From positions 1-56,500 of the IMG/VR virus record IMGVR_UViG_3300020578_000086: 56,500 nucleotides of DNA; one strand, 5' to 3'. The position numbers and the translations under genes were made by a program. Origin of the DNA: a virus. Under the pieces are notes generated by a model. The model was not told where the DNA came from and did not search any database. It saw only the letters and a list, made by a program, of their open reading frames with translations. Within the stretch, counting starts at the first letter, position 1, and each line of letters begins with the position of its first letter. Shown in pieces: positions 10,601 to 18,863 of this stretch.

Positions 10601-12227
10601 AGTCCCAGCTAAATTCGAGCGGTCTTTCTTTCCAACGAGGATCGTTTACCAAGTTACGAATGTAAGTACCTATTTTAGAAGAAGAGCGCAAATCAAAAGT
10701 TTTTACGATTCTTGCTCCACTCATATAATCTTTTATAGTAGTCTCTAAATTAACCCACGGGATATAAGTATCAGGGTTAATTGGGTGATCAACTCTTAAA
10801 ATTACAAAATAGTCTGGTAGATTCTTTCTTAACCAGATAGGTGCTAAGAAGGTAAAGTTTTCATCGTAAAACTTGCTCTTAAGTTGCTCTACACCGTAAT
10901 TGTAAAAGTTATCAAACTGCTGTGAATATGATTGTTTTGTGTTTAAGTACTGGTCATCGTATTCATGTAGGTCAAAAACAATGTCTGCGGGAGTTTGTCC
11001 TTTCTTAAAGAAATCGTACAAACTCTTTTGGTATGTGGAGTTAGGGTTAACCGCAAACTTTTTATAAGAAGCTTCTGATAGCTCTTGGTTTGCATCAAAA
11101 GAGTTTAACCAAATATCACCTTTTGAGTCAACTGTAAGTTTTACGTTTCCCGAAAGCTTAGGATTGGTCTTAAGTAAACCATAAGAAGATCTATCATCGT
11201 ATAACGGGTCAAGTATAGGGTAATCTATCGCAGCGTTATCTCTGCTAGGTCTAGCATAATCGTCCGGATAACCAAAGATATGAATCTCCTGGTAATCAGC
11301 ATCAGTACTGTACGGAACAGAGGCGCTGACGTCGCCTGACTTAAAACCAAACGGCGGGGTTGATAAAAATGCATTTTGAGGATAGTTAACCGGATCATAC
11401 GGAGCGGATTCGGGAGGTGGAGTAGCGTCAGACTTAAATATCAAAAAATTAATCTTTAAGTGAGCGTCATTTGCACCGTCATAGTCTATTCGAAAAGTAG
11501 CACCGTTAGTTTCTTCGTTTCCGTTTGTGGGTGTAATGCCTTGATGTTCTACTTTAGTCCAAAATGCTTTCTTTCTTGTTATGAATCCCGTTTCATCTCC
11601 ATAGTTACCAGACCAGGTAGTTCCATCGAATGGGTTTGGATAAGTTATCTGGTATGTGTAAAGAACGTTGGCGTCAGTAGCTGAGTAGTCAGCTCTTGCT
11701 AAGTCGTCAGCCGGTGCTGCATTTATCTTAAAGTTTTGTCCGTCTTGCTCTACAAACACACCTAACTTTAAAACAGTGGAAACTGGGACAGGCGCCGAAA
11801 AAAGCGTTCCTGATGACGTCTCAACTACTATTACACCGGGTGCATATGAAATTACTTTAACAGGAGCGTCTGCGACGGTTAAGGACGGATCTAGGTCCCA
11901 CCAGTTTCTAACAACAAGTTCTTCCGATACGCGATTAAATGAAGGCGTTTGATTATTTAGTGGAGATACATCAGAAAATGAAATGGTTTGCGTCAAAGCT
12001 GGAAAAACCAAAGGCGCAGTGCTGTCTACAACGATCTCAGCTCTTTGCTCAAATGTATACGCCTGGGGAAAACCTATTATGTATAAGTCTTCATTTGGTA
12101 ATATAGGACCAAACAGGGTAGCATCATTCCTAATTATTGATATGAATGTAGTAGTCTTACCTTGTAAAACTACCTCCCTCTCTACATCTATCTTATAGAA
12201 AGATGGTATATTTGGTGTTATTGGCAT
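4638..12227 (-). CDS. Giant virion protein, baseplate periphery / fibre (2529 aa)
   Basis: A single frame of 2529 residues, the longest complete gene here. Its ATG shares a base with the stop of the 1190-residue gene (TAATG), so the two are probably translationally coupled. The sequence is rich in Tyr, Asn, Asp, Ser and Thr and looks beta-rich throughout; I see no membrane segment and no enzyme motif. Around residue 1250 there is a module GSPIVTIDSTGLYVGNPIIG followed by GSGIP, and a weaker copy near residue 870 (TTTANLVVGQSLYIVQGGYY). Related 'GmxVxGxGIPxGTxV' units also occur in the 2179-residue protein at 24522-31061. Position between other fibre-type genes and composition point to a structural baseplate or fibre-network protein. 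The exact T4 counterpart, if any, is not recognisable. Confidence 0.8.
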   Translation of the reverse strand: MPITPNIPSFYKIDVEREVVLQGKTTTFISIIRNDATLFGPILPNEDLYIIGFPQAYTFEQRAEIVVDSTAPLVFPALTQTISFSDVSPLNNQTPSFNRVSEELVVRNWWDLDPSLTVADAPVKVISYAPGVIVVETSSGTLFSAPVPVSTVLKLGVFVEQDGQNFKINAAPADDLARADYSATDANVLYTYQITYPNPFDGTTWSGNYGDETGFITRKKAFWTKVEHQGITPTNGNEETNGATFRIDYDGANDAHLKINFLIFKSDATPPPESAPYDPVNYPQNAFLSTPPFGFKSGDVSASVPYSTDADYQEIHIFGYPDDYARPSRDNAAIDYPILDPLYDDRSSYGLLKTNPKLSGNVKLTVDSKGDIWLNSFDANQELSEASYKKFAVNPNSTYQKSLYDFFKKGQTPADIVFDLHEYDDQYLNTKQSYSQQFDNFYNYGVEQLKSKFYDENFTFLAPIWLRKNLPDYFVILRVDHPINPDTYIPWVNLETTIKDYMSGARIVKTFDLRSSSKIGTYIRNLVNDPRWKERPLEFSWDSSTPTYWSGAVYTEGTLSAKGELIHDYIEQDRLIKEFEDFVTGGFQRNNIISTNLLNLEFLFDDEEAPLYSINRYIGFYVTENQLAEFEIEPTVLGKISGQTPLPKPEVDGQPYSIKPFVQTNANGIQIPVHYYHNTAFVNNTSIVPSYQGEVLGKFPLPAMVDDPLRLFYVRDRDNIFKKVRKLTEVDYGSPLSPDYVRATQLELFDTQENISSYGGVADIVSQFPATLLDSGHAQLRLHLLDQFGTGCIANDEELIFEVKNYNNPDSSYTYYTQVTNFVAGTSLTLAYFIDQNVIQTTAPFTQLAPGLDVTISVTTTANLVVGQSLYIVQGGYYSVTAIPTASTVTIKNLGNPGNAAPATVIVAGKLAGSALGGIATYNLNPLDTYLSIDNYVKLNLVDFSTGYSLYDAWRIELDAPSIQKFILNGTNEVDAEYTPQYQQFRWRLQANGLGLQPGDAWDYPLLDPNGVDYVSNFSNEGRLDQVAKAIVKCVNSFGNLPVQAWSDGTEVYMRSNLLHEEGNSIQFKRVLQGNSYYANVGFYEVGNVDRGNELKVQTLQITPTTTSDTYDIEAKVLQEPDQITNTSYFVQVTRDNFSTNILIRLGINASTWALATSTGTPFIFNIPTKDEFFVDNSIPITFNLKKIPIGTTGQFIYTQTSSSEVQQYFVGGQKRLRNRARIEFLNGQNYYQNKKVIRKGNTTSGSPIVTIDSTGLYVGNPIIGSGIPNGAKIIDVNVGSVVMNVNSTETASGVKITAGELSILNDNKINQQWYQSLKSVFSRMKGWEVQGKYVYSLPYLDQPTYDAENYLSGFKNYKDYSIIQLDKYDQEFYYSNDNRIVAYKVYRPTFGIFSIFPIKEFDFDFLFSEYSYTPTLEILKYFFSEEALDNEYIELDLFNNYKVEQFNGAGSADTSSFDLDVEAYDVETDIWTMVESLQNVSGSSEFLFNTFYPLYDYDMVSGQPDGYPYLAPDPTNANTSLEVQSRAAGFRNFDRRYLVKLDPDTNESVVFYPEKFRVKYRQTGVSTAEKIVITNYNYENDKDVKLFNGFAGIQDITSLNDAQTIENLKQNGQFIEALTYQLLLSEYDRLRENFTKDWAVRSKTVPYINKWVQEGTDARDNYYRLDTSLGFGLSNLSPSSVVDFAEPSVLTHEFPYLDAIPQDYPKESLESSRSYFFEKLDTTVWRGRTWYDLITSNVENDWFSKYFSLGYPSEAFFGGNKIPKSRDERYTFFIYNTGTGKSQTLFRGAKIEITQYEAGPNITTSLSTPIPNSTDFEGYKFSAIARFLPYEPFTIEKPVDIEVLKNDKFKTITMIFSIKVKDYRTQSGHIDYALQYFANDVLKNSNQNQLKYDLAVGTLSSSMLRNFLPYDGTYTTYLNPYTPNAVMRPRQGFLGGGYIQLGDKKIGGLVDYTPTVSPEWNAPIPPGQNTKAQLFMNFNSVDPVTYQFSLLNEITTINNDYRVPDSPYPFIQDTSLTGSIWAKEFGYDGYEFNIHSVLYKQNSSSEIYTFWNFLDSQDRVDILTLSSISIGSAKKYSRFRTNITSTGVLLQSALASPAPTTIPGSVPSNSEVNETYFVNGGTDGFQSIKNYITFGNIQSLINTDSTLIEYYNVTDSGKVLAYDYRLNIINPDTLVKTNVLNTATDEDKPIEYQSTSIIGYNIVDTNGQEFITRHRGYYEPKTRDILSFWVREDDSFSSHFELDFLLSNTHINAKSSLSGLVRNYGINKVSTGGEVMVISTGSSYKSLYPLVGEVSVTNKDFNAFTSSWDKDFYRNYQTTNDFTEVYGIAEMQETKAFLASKAMNVPKKFDLHEYIDGVEYTFELVQPAAAIGVDALSSNNSAVQQGMPYSNRPKVIITVNIEEKLRRELLAGIDNPNNVDEFTRLTTLGISELTSLSTEELLNLKTQYINKNIINIYQVTDVTLYSLQQQGVELVNGDLTEVEKFRNGYRVDKDCVVTKLSDFKFQLTKTLNPAVPVGFTFSATVKRI

Positions 12228-15200
12228 TACGACTGAAGAGTTTTAATAGTTTCTTTTGTATAGACAATGTTTTGTAATTGTTTGTTAACCGTTGGGGTAG
12301 CAGTAGCAATCACTTGACTTAAAGAAGATTTCTTATAGACAGCCGATACTTGAATGTCAAAAGAAAATGCTGGTTCGTCTTGTGCGTATATGTCAACGCC
12401 GATTCTTCTAATATATGTTAAGTTTTTAGGTGGTACAGTAACCGATGGGTTAAACCCACCAACTATGCCGGCACCAGCGCCACCCGAAGTTCCATAGTAA
12501 TCTTCCATTCTGTACTGAAAGACAACAGGTATGATGATTGCGTTTTCATCTCCAATTTCAACAGTTTTCGTCGAACGAGCATCAATACCTTTTACGTTTA
12601 ATTGATTAAACACACTTGGGCCAAGAAATAAATAAGAGCCTACGGTGTTAGATCCTATCAAGAATCTGTCATTAGATAAGAATCCAAACTTGTCAGGAAG
12701 CTCAGAAGGGTTTGTGACAGCATAAGACGTAGTAAAAGGAGCAGGCCCAACATTTTGTAAAAAAGATTGCCTATAGCTTAATTGTGCAGAAGGCACACCA
12801 TTGCTTGCCATTGAATTTACCAAAGCCGCATGCCTGAATGCACCAACTGCTTCGGGCGCAACAGCATACCCGGTAGAAGGATCTATGCTGACTGTAGGTA
12901 ATTGTAAGTTAGCCGCTTGAAATGTAATGCCAAGAGAGGTTGTTGACGGGTACAAGTCAGGGTGATCCGTATGAAAGCAGAATACAGTTTCGCTACCTGG
13001 TCCTAGCGGTATCCCGCCCGGCAAAATGGGTTGCCCGTCCCATATCCACGCTTGAGTGGTACCAGGTGTAAAGTCGGGTAAAAGGGTTCTCGTAGGAGCT
13101 TCTTTGTATAAAGACTTAACTAATCCTACGTCAGTATACCTTGACCATACATACTGCCCCGTTGACTGTCCGCTTTGGTAATACGCAGTAGCAAATTTGT
13201 TTGAGTTATTTGTGTCTTCTGCATTTATAGAAGTTTGAACTATTGGGACCTGGTCATATTTTCTAAATACGGTGAAATCGCTGTCATTGACCGTTGGAAA
13301 CAAGATGTTAGGGTCATATGGTGAGTTAGGAAGAAAGGACGGTACTGTAGTCAAAGATGTCGGTAAAGAGCCGCCTATCCCACCTGGGAATCTTGAAACT
13401 AATTGTAGCGGCGTTGCTTCGCTATTCTGTATTGCGATCTGATATACTCTATTCACAATTGCTCCACGTCTCTCGTTAGGAGGCAACAATGTTACGTAGT
13501 CTAAGTAGTAACCGGCAAAAAGATCGATTACTGTTGAGTTACTTACAGCTATTTTGCTGTTATTGCTTGGGTCGATTATGTAGACCATAAGTGTCCCAGC
13601 CACTTTATCGAGGCGATCTTCTAATGAAGCGATACGTTTTTGAAGTTCTTGGAGTTTTTCATACAGAGATATTACTTTCCCTTCTTGTGTATAAAAATTA
13701 GAGGCTACCACATCCGCGTCGTGTGCGTAGTACTTTTCTAGCGAATTAAAAGAAGATGATAAATGGATATCTAATCCTTTAGCTGCTAAGTTATTCTCAA
13801 GCTCTACATTCACGATCTCCTTGCTTGCTTGTGATAGAGCAAGACTTGCCTCATCTTCTGTAAATAAATCGATAGGAAATTCTATCGTAATCGTAGCCGA
13901 TGGTTCTGATAGTAGTGGGTTTTCTGGCCAACCAGCTTCTGACACACTCTTAACAAATAATTCTACCTTTTCGCCTTTGCTGATAGGAATGTCAACCTGA
14001 TTTATGTTTACTGAGTCAGCGTTTTCTACGTTTTCAGAGGCCCACTCATATTTACCAGTTGCGATGTTGTATACTTTTTTTCGTATTTCACTTTTAGATT
14101 CTACAAGATTGGAATATGTACCTCTCTTCGTTTGACCATTTTGGTCAGTAAAGTCGAATTGTTTAACATCTCCTTGACTACCGTCTGGGCGAACATAACG
14201 GTAATATGTTATGAATTGTATCACTTCTTGGTTACCGGTTTTAGGAGAACGCTTGGGGTTAGGTACGCCAAAGAATCCGCGTATTCTATACTTAGGACCG
14301 TCTAGTGCAGCTGGTTTTGCCTGTGCAATAACTGCAAGTTCTTGGACGATTGATGCATAGAGAGAAGATTTGATAGTTCTTTCTCTAATTAAACTGTCTA
14401 GTTCGTTCTTAACAGCTCGTCTTTCTGTTGGGCTATTGAATTGTTTAGAGTTCAGTTCCTCCTTTTTGACATTAATCGATTTTTCCAATTCTTTAATCTC
14501 TGATTGAAGAGTTACTTTATCAGCTTGTTTTTTACGAATGCTCTCAACTTCTGATTGGTCAAGTTTATGATCATTGACCATAACTACTTTAAAGTTAGAA
14601 TCATTTAGGGTAGGTGCGTCAGGAGTGATGCCGTCGACTGCTGAAATTTTGCCCTCTTTAGCAGCAGATAGCAATATGTTACCAAAGTCAAGAACGTTTT
14701 CTTGGTAAAACTGAGTCATGGTAACATTACCTATACTAGTATCTGTAGATAAGTCATTAGTATAAAATGCAACGCCTGGAGAATAATCAATAGATATTAT
14801 GTTTTTCTCGTCGTTAACAGTTCTAAAGAAAACAATGTTATATTCGTCAAAACCAATTCCAACGTTTACTAGTTTTGGGGAGAAGGTTTCAGAATAAACC
14901 GAGACGGATTCTCCAACAACTAGCGGATCGAAGCCGTTAAGCCTTTTTAGACGAATGCATTTTGTGGAATTGTCGATCTCAATAACTTCGTATAGAGTTT
15001 CTCCCTTTAAGATACGATCTCCTGTTCTAAGAGTTTCAGTATCCTTTGTTAAGGACAGGTTATCTGTGTATGTAAGTTTGTCAAGTAAGAACCATCTCTT
15101 GGTTGAACTTGTGCCGTCAGCAAATGTTACTTTGCGATCTTCAAAGTTTACCAAAGTAAAGTTACCTGTGTAACGGACGATGCTAAGAGGCATATCGTTT

Positions 15201-15799
15201 ACACTTTCGTCTATGAAGAATGCAATGTTTTGTGTTTGCATATCTATCATAAAACTAACATAGTCAATGTCACTTTTACCTTTTAAGTTATTGTTAAAGT
15301 ATTGCAGCTTTGCTTCGGTGTCAAGTTTAAGAATGTGACGTTTAACAAAGATTTTCGACTCTTGTTGTGGAACGTAAGGCGTAATATCAAAAGTAACTTT
15401 AAGAGCTGGTGTCATCATGCTCTCAAAGAACCAGTTATTTTCGGCAATGAACTTTGAAGGTGTAACCAGATTAGTAACAGGATTTGGGTTTCTTAGTGCA
15501 ACCGATTGGTAAATTCTCTTAAATGTGCCGTCGGGCATTCTAATAAATGCTTCACTTCCGTCAAAACCAAGCAGCTTTGATATAGTAGCATCTATCCTGT
15601 CAATGCTACTTTTAAGATAGCCAAAAGAAGGGACAGAATATGTGGTCGTAGTCCCGTCAGTGTTATTCACATCGACTGTTACGGTATCGCTATTAGATAT
15701 CGTTGCTTTTTGTATTGTTTGCAAAGTATCCAGCGAATTGTTATACACTTTTATGAAGTTCGCCAGAATCGTAGAAAAACTATTCTGTGTAGTTGCCAT
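12227..15799 (-). CDS. Large virion structural protein with coiled coils (1190 aa)
   Basis: Begins MATTQNSFSTILANFIKVYN. Two heptad-like stretches are visible: residues about 410-490, very rich in Lys, Glu and Leu (ESIRKKQADKVTLQSEIKEL), and about 703-733 (LYEKLQELQKRIASLEDRL). The regions around them are beta-rich; the 520-650 stretch, with PDGSQGDVKQFDF and an EAGWPENPLLSEPSATITI strand pattern, resembles fibronectin-III-like modules, and the C-terminal third is Pro/Ser/Thr-rich. Coiled coils alternating with beta domains fit an elongated trimeric fibre or baseplate-tip protein. It lies between the 717-residue and 2529-residue structural genes with only a short gap or a shared base, as in one operon. 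Virion structural role: fairly confident. Specific role: unknown. Confidence 0.78.
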   Translation of the reverse strand: MATTQNSFSTILANFIKVYNNSLDTLQTIQKATISNSDTVTVDVNNTDGTTTTYSVPSFGYLKSSIDRIDATISKLLGFDGSEAFIRMPDGTFKRIYQSVALRNPNPVTNLVTPSKFIAENNWFFESMMTPALKVTFDITPYVPQQESKIFVKRHILKLDTEAKLQYFNNNLKGKSDIDYVSFMIDMQTQNIAFFIDESVNDMPLSIVRYTGNFTLVNFEDRKVTFADGTSSTKRWFLLDKLTYTDNLSLTKDTETLRTGDRILKGETLYEVIEIDNSTKCIRLKRLNGFDPLVVGESVSVYSETFSPKLVNVGIGFDEYNIVFFRTVNDEKNIISIDYSPGVAFYTNDLSTDTSIGNVTMTQFYQENVLDFGNILLSAAKEGKISAVDGITPDAPTLNDSNFKVVMVNDHKLDQSEVESIRKKQADKVTLQSEIKELEKSINVKKEELNSKQFNSPTERRAVKNELDSLIRERTIKSSLYASIVQELAVIAQAKPAALDGPKYRIRGFFGVPNPKRSPKTGNQEVIQFITYYRYVRPDGSQGDVKQFDFTDQNGQTKRGTYSNLVESKSEIRKKVYNIATGKYEWASENVENADSVNINQVDIPISKGEKVELFVKSVSEAGWPENPLLSEPSATITIEFPIDLFTEDEASLALSQASKEIVNVELENNLAAKGLDIHLSSSFNSLEKYYAHDADVVASNFYTQEGKVISLYEKLQELQKRIASLEDRLDKVAGTLMVYIIDPSNNSKIAVSNSTVIDLFAGYYLDYVTLLPPNERRGAIVNRVYQIAIQNSEATPLQLVSRFPGGIGGSLPTSLTTVPSFLPNSPYDPNILFPTVNDSDFTVFRKYDQVPIVQTSINAEDTNNSNKFATAYYQSGQSTGQYVWSRYTDVGLVKSLYKEAPTRTLLPDFTPGTTQAWIWDGQPILPGGIPLGPGSETVFCFHTDHPDLYPSTTSLGITFQAANLQLPTVSIDPSTGYAVAPEAVGAFRHAALVNSMASNGVPSAQLSYRQSFLQNVGPAPFTTSYAVTNPSELPDKFGFLSNDRFLIGSNTVGSYLFLGPSVFNQLNVKGIDARSTKTVEIGDENAIIIPVVFQYRMEDYYGTSGGAGAGIVGGFNPSVTVPPKNLTYIRRIGVDIYAQDEPAFSFDIQVSAVYKKSSLSQVIATATPTVNKQLQNIVYTKETIKTLQS

Positions 15800-15813
15800 G
15801 CGTTATTCCTATT

Positions 15814-17967
15814 TTAGAATATGTCAACAGCAAATTGGTATGTATCAGGATTTATGCAGACCAATTCGATTGTTGGAACATTATTTTTCGTTTCAAAGTC
15901 AAGATAAGTTAAGAACCCAATCTGTGCTGAATACGGAAAACCTGTGTTTAACCTGTCAGCAGCGTCAGAGTATATGATAAAGTTGAATTGTCCGTTGGTA
16001 TTGTCAAGATCTAGACCATTCAAGAATGATATTCTCATAGTCTGGCCTTTTTGCCATCTCTTAGTTGTATCGTCAACATATACGATAACATCTCTGTCTA
16101 CGATGTACGCTGCGCCGGGACTACCGTCCGTCATCTTTAGATAGTTTGAGAAGTCTTCTAATTTATGAACATATGAGTAATTAGTAGGGTTTGCTAAGAA
16201 ATAACCCGATATGTCTACAAGAGGGTTTGGGCCGATGTTAAATGTTTGATTGGTATTTACTATCGATAAAGATCCTGCTTGTGATTGATCAATAAAAATA
16301 CCCTGTCCAGCATTTATGACACCTAAGTTATATGACATTTGAACAGAGGTTTGTCCAGTGTAAATGTTTTGTATCTCTTGGTAGTTTTGCTGAATAAGGT
16401 TTAACAAGTTGGATGTATTAGCAAAGATCGTTGCATTATCACCTACGCTATCTTCAAGTTCTGCTAGTTTCAATTTAATTTGTTCTGCGTCCTCATTTGT
16501 AAGAATAAAGTTTTGCAGATCCAAAAACTTTGCATTAAGAATGTTTATCTGCTCGTTGTTAGAGAGCAAGATGCCAACTGCACTGTTCATTTCGTTCAGC
16601 GCTTCCATGTATAGTTGAAGTGAGAACGGGTTATAGTCATTTATACTTGTCTCGACTGCGGTATCCTGTGTGTTAACATCAAACTTAAGATTGATTCTAA
16701 AAGCATAGGAGTTACCATTTTCTCCTGTTAGAGAATTTGGTTTATACTTAGTTAATCTTGGTATGTATCCCCCTCCCGTTGATATAAGATCAACGTTGTC
16801 AAGAAATAGTACCCCAAATAAGTTGGTTGTACTGTTGCTTGGGTTAGCAGGATCATACAGATCGTAATAAACTAATACTGCGTTGAAGTCAAAAGTTTGA
16901 GCAGCGGCCGTTTCGTTAAAAGGACCAAAGTCAGTTAACCCAGCAGCAGCATTTTGAATACCTGCGTATACAGCGGGATCCATTTCAAGTGATATACCAT
17001 CTAAACGACTTCTCTTATATTCAACAGACTTGTTGATACTTTCAATCTTAAACTTATCATTAGTTGCATCACCGAAAGATGCGGCCTCTGTATAGTAAGA
17101 ATTTGCTATCGGGTTAGAAAACCACCATTGAAACCCTGGGTTGCCTTGTTGAATATAAGAACCCGATATTGGCTCATAATAGTAATAATCTGCGGTTGCA
17201 CCAAATGGGTCAGACACGGTAAAAGTGTTTGTGTCACTGTCATAAAAGGCAAAGGTGCTCAAGCCAGCTGGCTGAACAGAAGTAGCATCGCGTCCGTATA
17301 AGTATTCAGCAGCAAGAGGGTTGATGGGATCATTTGTAAAGATTCTGTTTGGTCCATAGTTTGCATCGCTTATTGCATTGTATAAAACTGTTGGTGTATT
17401 ACCGTGTGATGTTGGTATGTATATGTAAACTTCGCTGAACGCGTTGAAGTTATTGCGAACGCTATTAAGAATGTTAATGTCTCCAATGTATCTTACAACT
17501 TTCTTGTAAGAATTACTATCGTCTTCTTCGACCCATCTTACACCGTAGATAGCAGAACTTGTTTCCCCGGCAACCGCTTCACGAAAACGAATGGCTCCAA
17601 TTTCTTTTAGCCACTTAAAGAAAACCCTTTCTGAAATCGTTCTGTCTACCGTTGGGTCATAGTTAGGATCCGAACTCATGATTGCTTCCAAGTTTAGGCA
17701 GTAGTTTTGGAAAGACTCTCCAAAGTAATCGTTAAGAGATTTAGACCCGTCTATTTCAGTAAACGCACCTGGCGTATTTGACAGACCAATCGTATTTTCT
17801 CCGTTTTGCGGATTGTTGATATTAGGAATGTTTAATAGAGCAAATTTAGAGAACTTAAACTTTTTCTCTGAGCTATTAAACGTCATCCCAAGATCTTCAG
17901 ACGCTGAAGAAAATGTATAGAATGTACCACCTTGTAGGCGGATAGGCTTTATTAGTGGCGCTATCAT
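15814..17967 (-). CDS. Virion structural protein (717 aa)
   Basis: Starts MIAPLIKPIRLQGGTFYTFS. Residues about 75-160 (LNDYFGESFQNYCLNLEAIM and on to FFKWLKEIGAIRF) look like a mixed alpha/beta N-terminal domain. A long middle region is rich in Asn, Tyr and Asp. A helical stretch at about 455-542 (NEMNSAVGILLSNNEQINIL, then KLKLAELEDSVGDNATI) is probably a coiled coil, and a beta-rich C-terminal domain follows. No enzyme signature is seen. It belongs to the fibre/baseplate-periphery run, 14 bases before the 1190-residue gene. A T4 equivalent (gp8 to gp12 territory by position) cannot be assigned by eye. Confidence 0.75.
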   Translation of the reverse strand: MIAPLIKPIRLQGGTFYTFSSASEDLGMTFNSSEKKFKFSKFALLNIPNINNPQNGENTIGLSNTPGAFTEIDGSKSLNDYFGESFQNYCLNLEAIMSSDPNYDPTVDRTISERVFFKWLKEIGAIRFREAVAGETSSAIYGVRWVEEDDSNSYKKVVRYIGDINILNSVRNNFNAFSEVYIYIPTSHGNTPTVLYNAISDANYGPNRIFTNDPINPLAAEYLYGRDATSVQPAGLSTFAFYDSDTNTFTVSDPFGATADYYYYEPISGSYIQQGNPGFQWWFSNPIANSYYTEAASFGDATNDKFKIESINKSVEYKRSRLDGISLEMDPAVYAGIQNAAAGLTDFGPFNETAAAQTFDFNAVLVYYDLYDPANPSNSTTNLFGVLFLDNVDLISTGGGYIPRLTKYKPNSLTGENGNSYAFRINLKFDVNTQDTAVETSINDYNPFSLQLYMEALNEMNSAVGILLSNNEQINILNAKFLDLQNFILTNEDAEQIKLKLAELEDSVGDNATIFANTSNLLNLIQQNYQEIQNIYTGQTSVQMSYNLGVINAGQGIFIDQSQAGSLSIVNTNQTFNIGPNPLVDISGYFLANPTNYSYVHKLEDFSNYLKMTDGSPGAAYIVDRDVIVYVDDTTKRWQKGQTMRISFLNGLDLDNTNGQFNFIIYSDAADRLNTGFPYSAQIGFLTYLDFETKNNVPTIELVCINPDTYQFAVDIF

Positions 17968-17982
17968 TTAGGGCTTTGTTTT

Positions 17983-18819
17983 TTAGTAAGTTACGTCAGG
18001 TGTAGCACCTACGTTTGGCTGAGCAATGTTAAGAACTCTCCAGCCAGCGGCGTCAGCAAAAAGTGTAACAGCAACTTTCTTAATTCTTGCATCATCAGTT
18101 CCAAAAAGGTTGACACCAATTGCGATAGGTAATGTATATCCTGGATCAAAGTTTGTATTTGATATTTTGAAACCGCCTCCAATAGCAGCAGGAGAAACCT
18201 GGTCGATGATAATTGTGATTACTTGACCAAGTGTTGCACCTACACCTACTGCAGGCAAACTAATCTCTTCGCAGTTATCTGAAGTTGCAGAGTTATATGT
18301 GCTCAAGTCAAGACGTAATACGCTGTATCCTACTAAAGAAGCGGTCAAGGGTCTTGAAGTAGCGCCAGCTGGAGTGAGCGTCTGCGGGTTAAGAGTAGGA
18401 GCTGCGGCTGTTTGAGCGCCTAACTGCGTTATAGCAAATCCTTTTCTAAATTCTGAGAAGATAGATGACAAGAAAGTACCAGATCCGGAAGAACCTGTAA
18501 AGTTAACATTTCTTCCAGCTGTGATATCAAGTCCTGCACTTATGCTTTGTGTAACACTTGCATCAAGAAGAACGTTTAAGTTTCCTTGAAATTGCCCGGT
18601 AGCTTCGCAGTCAAAGATCTGCGCCGATGTCGGGTTTGTGTATTTTTTAATAAGAGCGTTACCAACGTTTAAAGAACCGCCTGGTACGAAAGATGTGTCA
18701 AGTCTTGTTTCAAGCGTATTGATTGCGTTAGTAATTTTCTTAAAATTGTCATTAATTGTGATTCTTGAGCCAGCAAGATTGTCGCCGCCTAAGATTTCTG
18801 TAACCGTAATTACTGCCAT
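17983..18819 (-). CDS. Small tail-fibre / virion surface protein (278 aa)
   Basis: The N-terminus MAVITVTEILGGDNLAGSRI is followed by NDNFKKITNAINTLETRLDT, a short amphipathic helix of the kind seen at the attachment end of phage fibres. The rest is Gly/Ala/Ser/Thr-rich with alternating hydrophobic residues (VLLDASVTQSISAGLDITAG), suggesting a beta-helix or beta-sandwich fibre. No enzyme motif or signal peptide. It heads the leftmost leftward block: a TGATATATAC element lies 26 bases before its ATG, and the fibre genes continue downstream with short gaps. Structural role inferred from composition and context. Confidence 0.7.
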   Translation of the reverse strand: MAVITVTEILGGDNLAGSRITINDNFKKITNAINTLETRLDTSFVPGGSLNVGNALIKKYTNPTSAQIFDCEATGQFQGNLNVLLDASVTQSISAGLDITAGRNVNFTGSSGSGTFLSSIFSEFRKGFAITQLGAQTAAAPTLNPQTLTPAGATSRPLTASLVGYSVLRLDLSTYNSATSDNCEEISLPAVGVGATLGQVITIIIDQVSPAAIGGGFKISNTNFDPGYTLPIAIGVNLFGTDDARIKKVAVTLFADAAGWRVLNIAQPNVGATPDVTY

Positions 18820-18845
18820 TGTATTAGTCTATTTTTTCCGTTGTT

Positions 18846-18855
18846 GTATATATCA
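18846..18855 (-). promoter_or_regulatory. Candidate late-promoter element (TGATATATAC)
   Basis: An exact minus-strand copy of TGATATATAC, 26 bases before the ATG of the 278-residue fibre gene at 18819, in the 44-base gap after the glycosylase gene. It would separate the enzyme island from the fibre operon transcriptionally. Confidence 0.5.
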
Positions 18856-18863
18856 CTCTACAT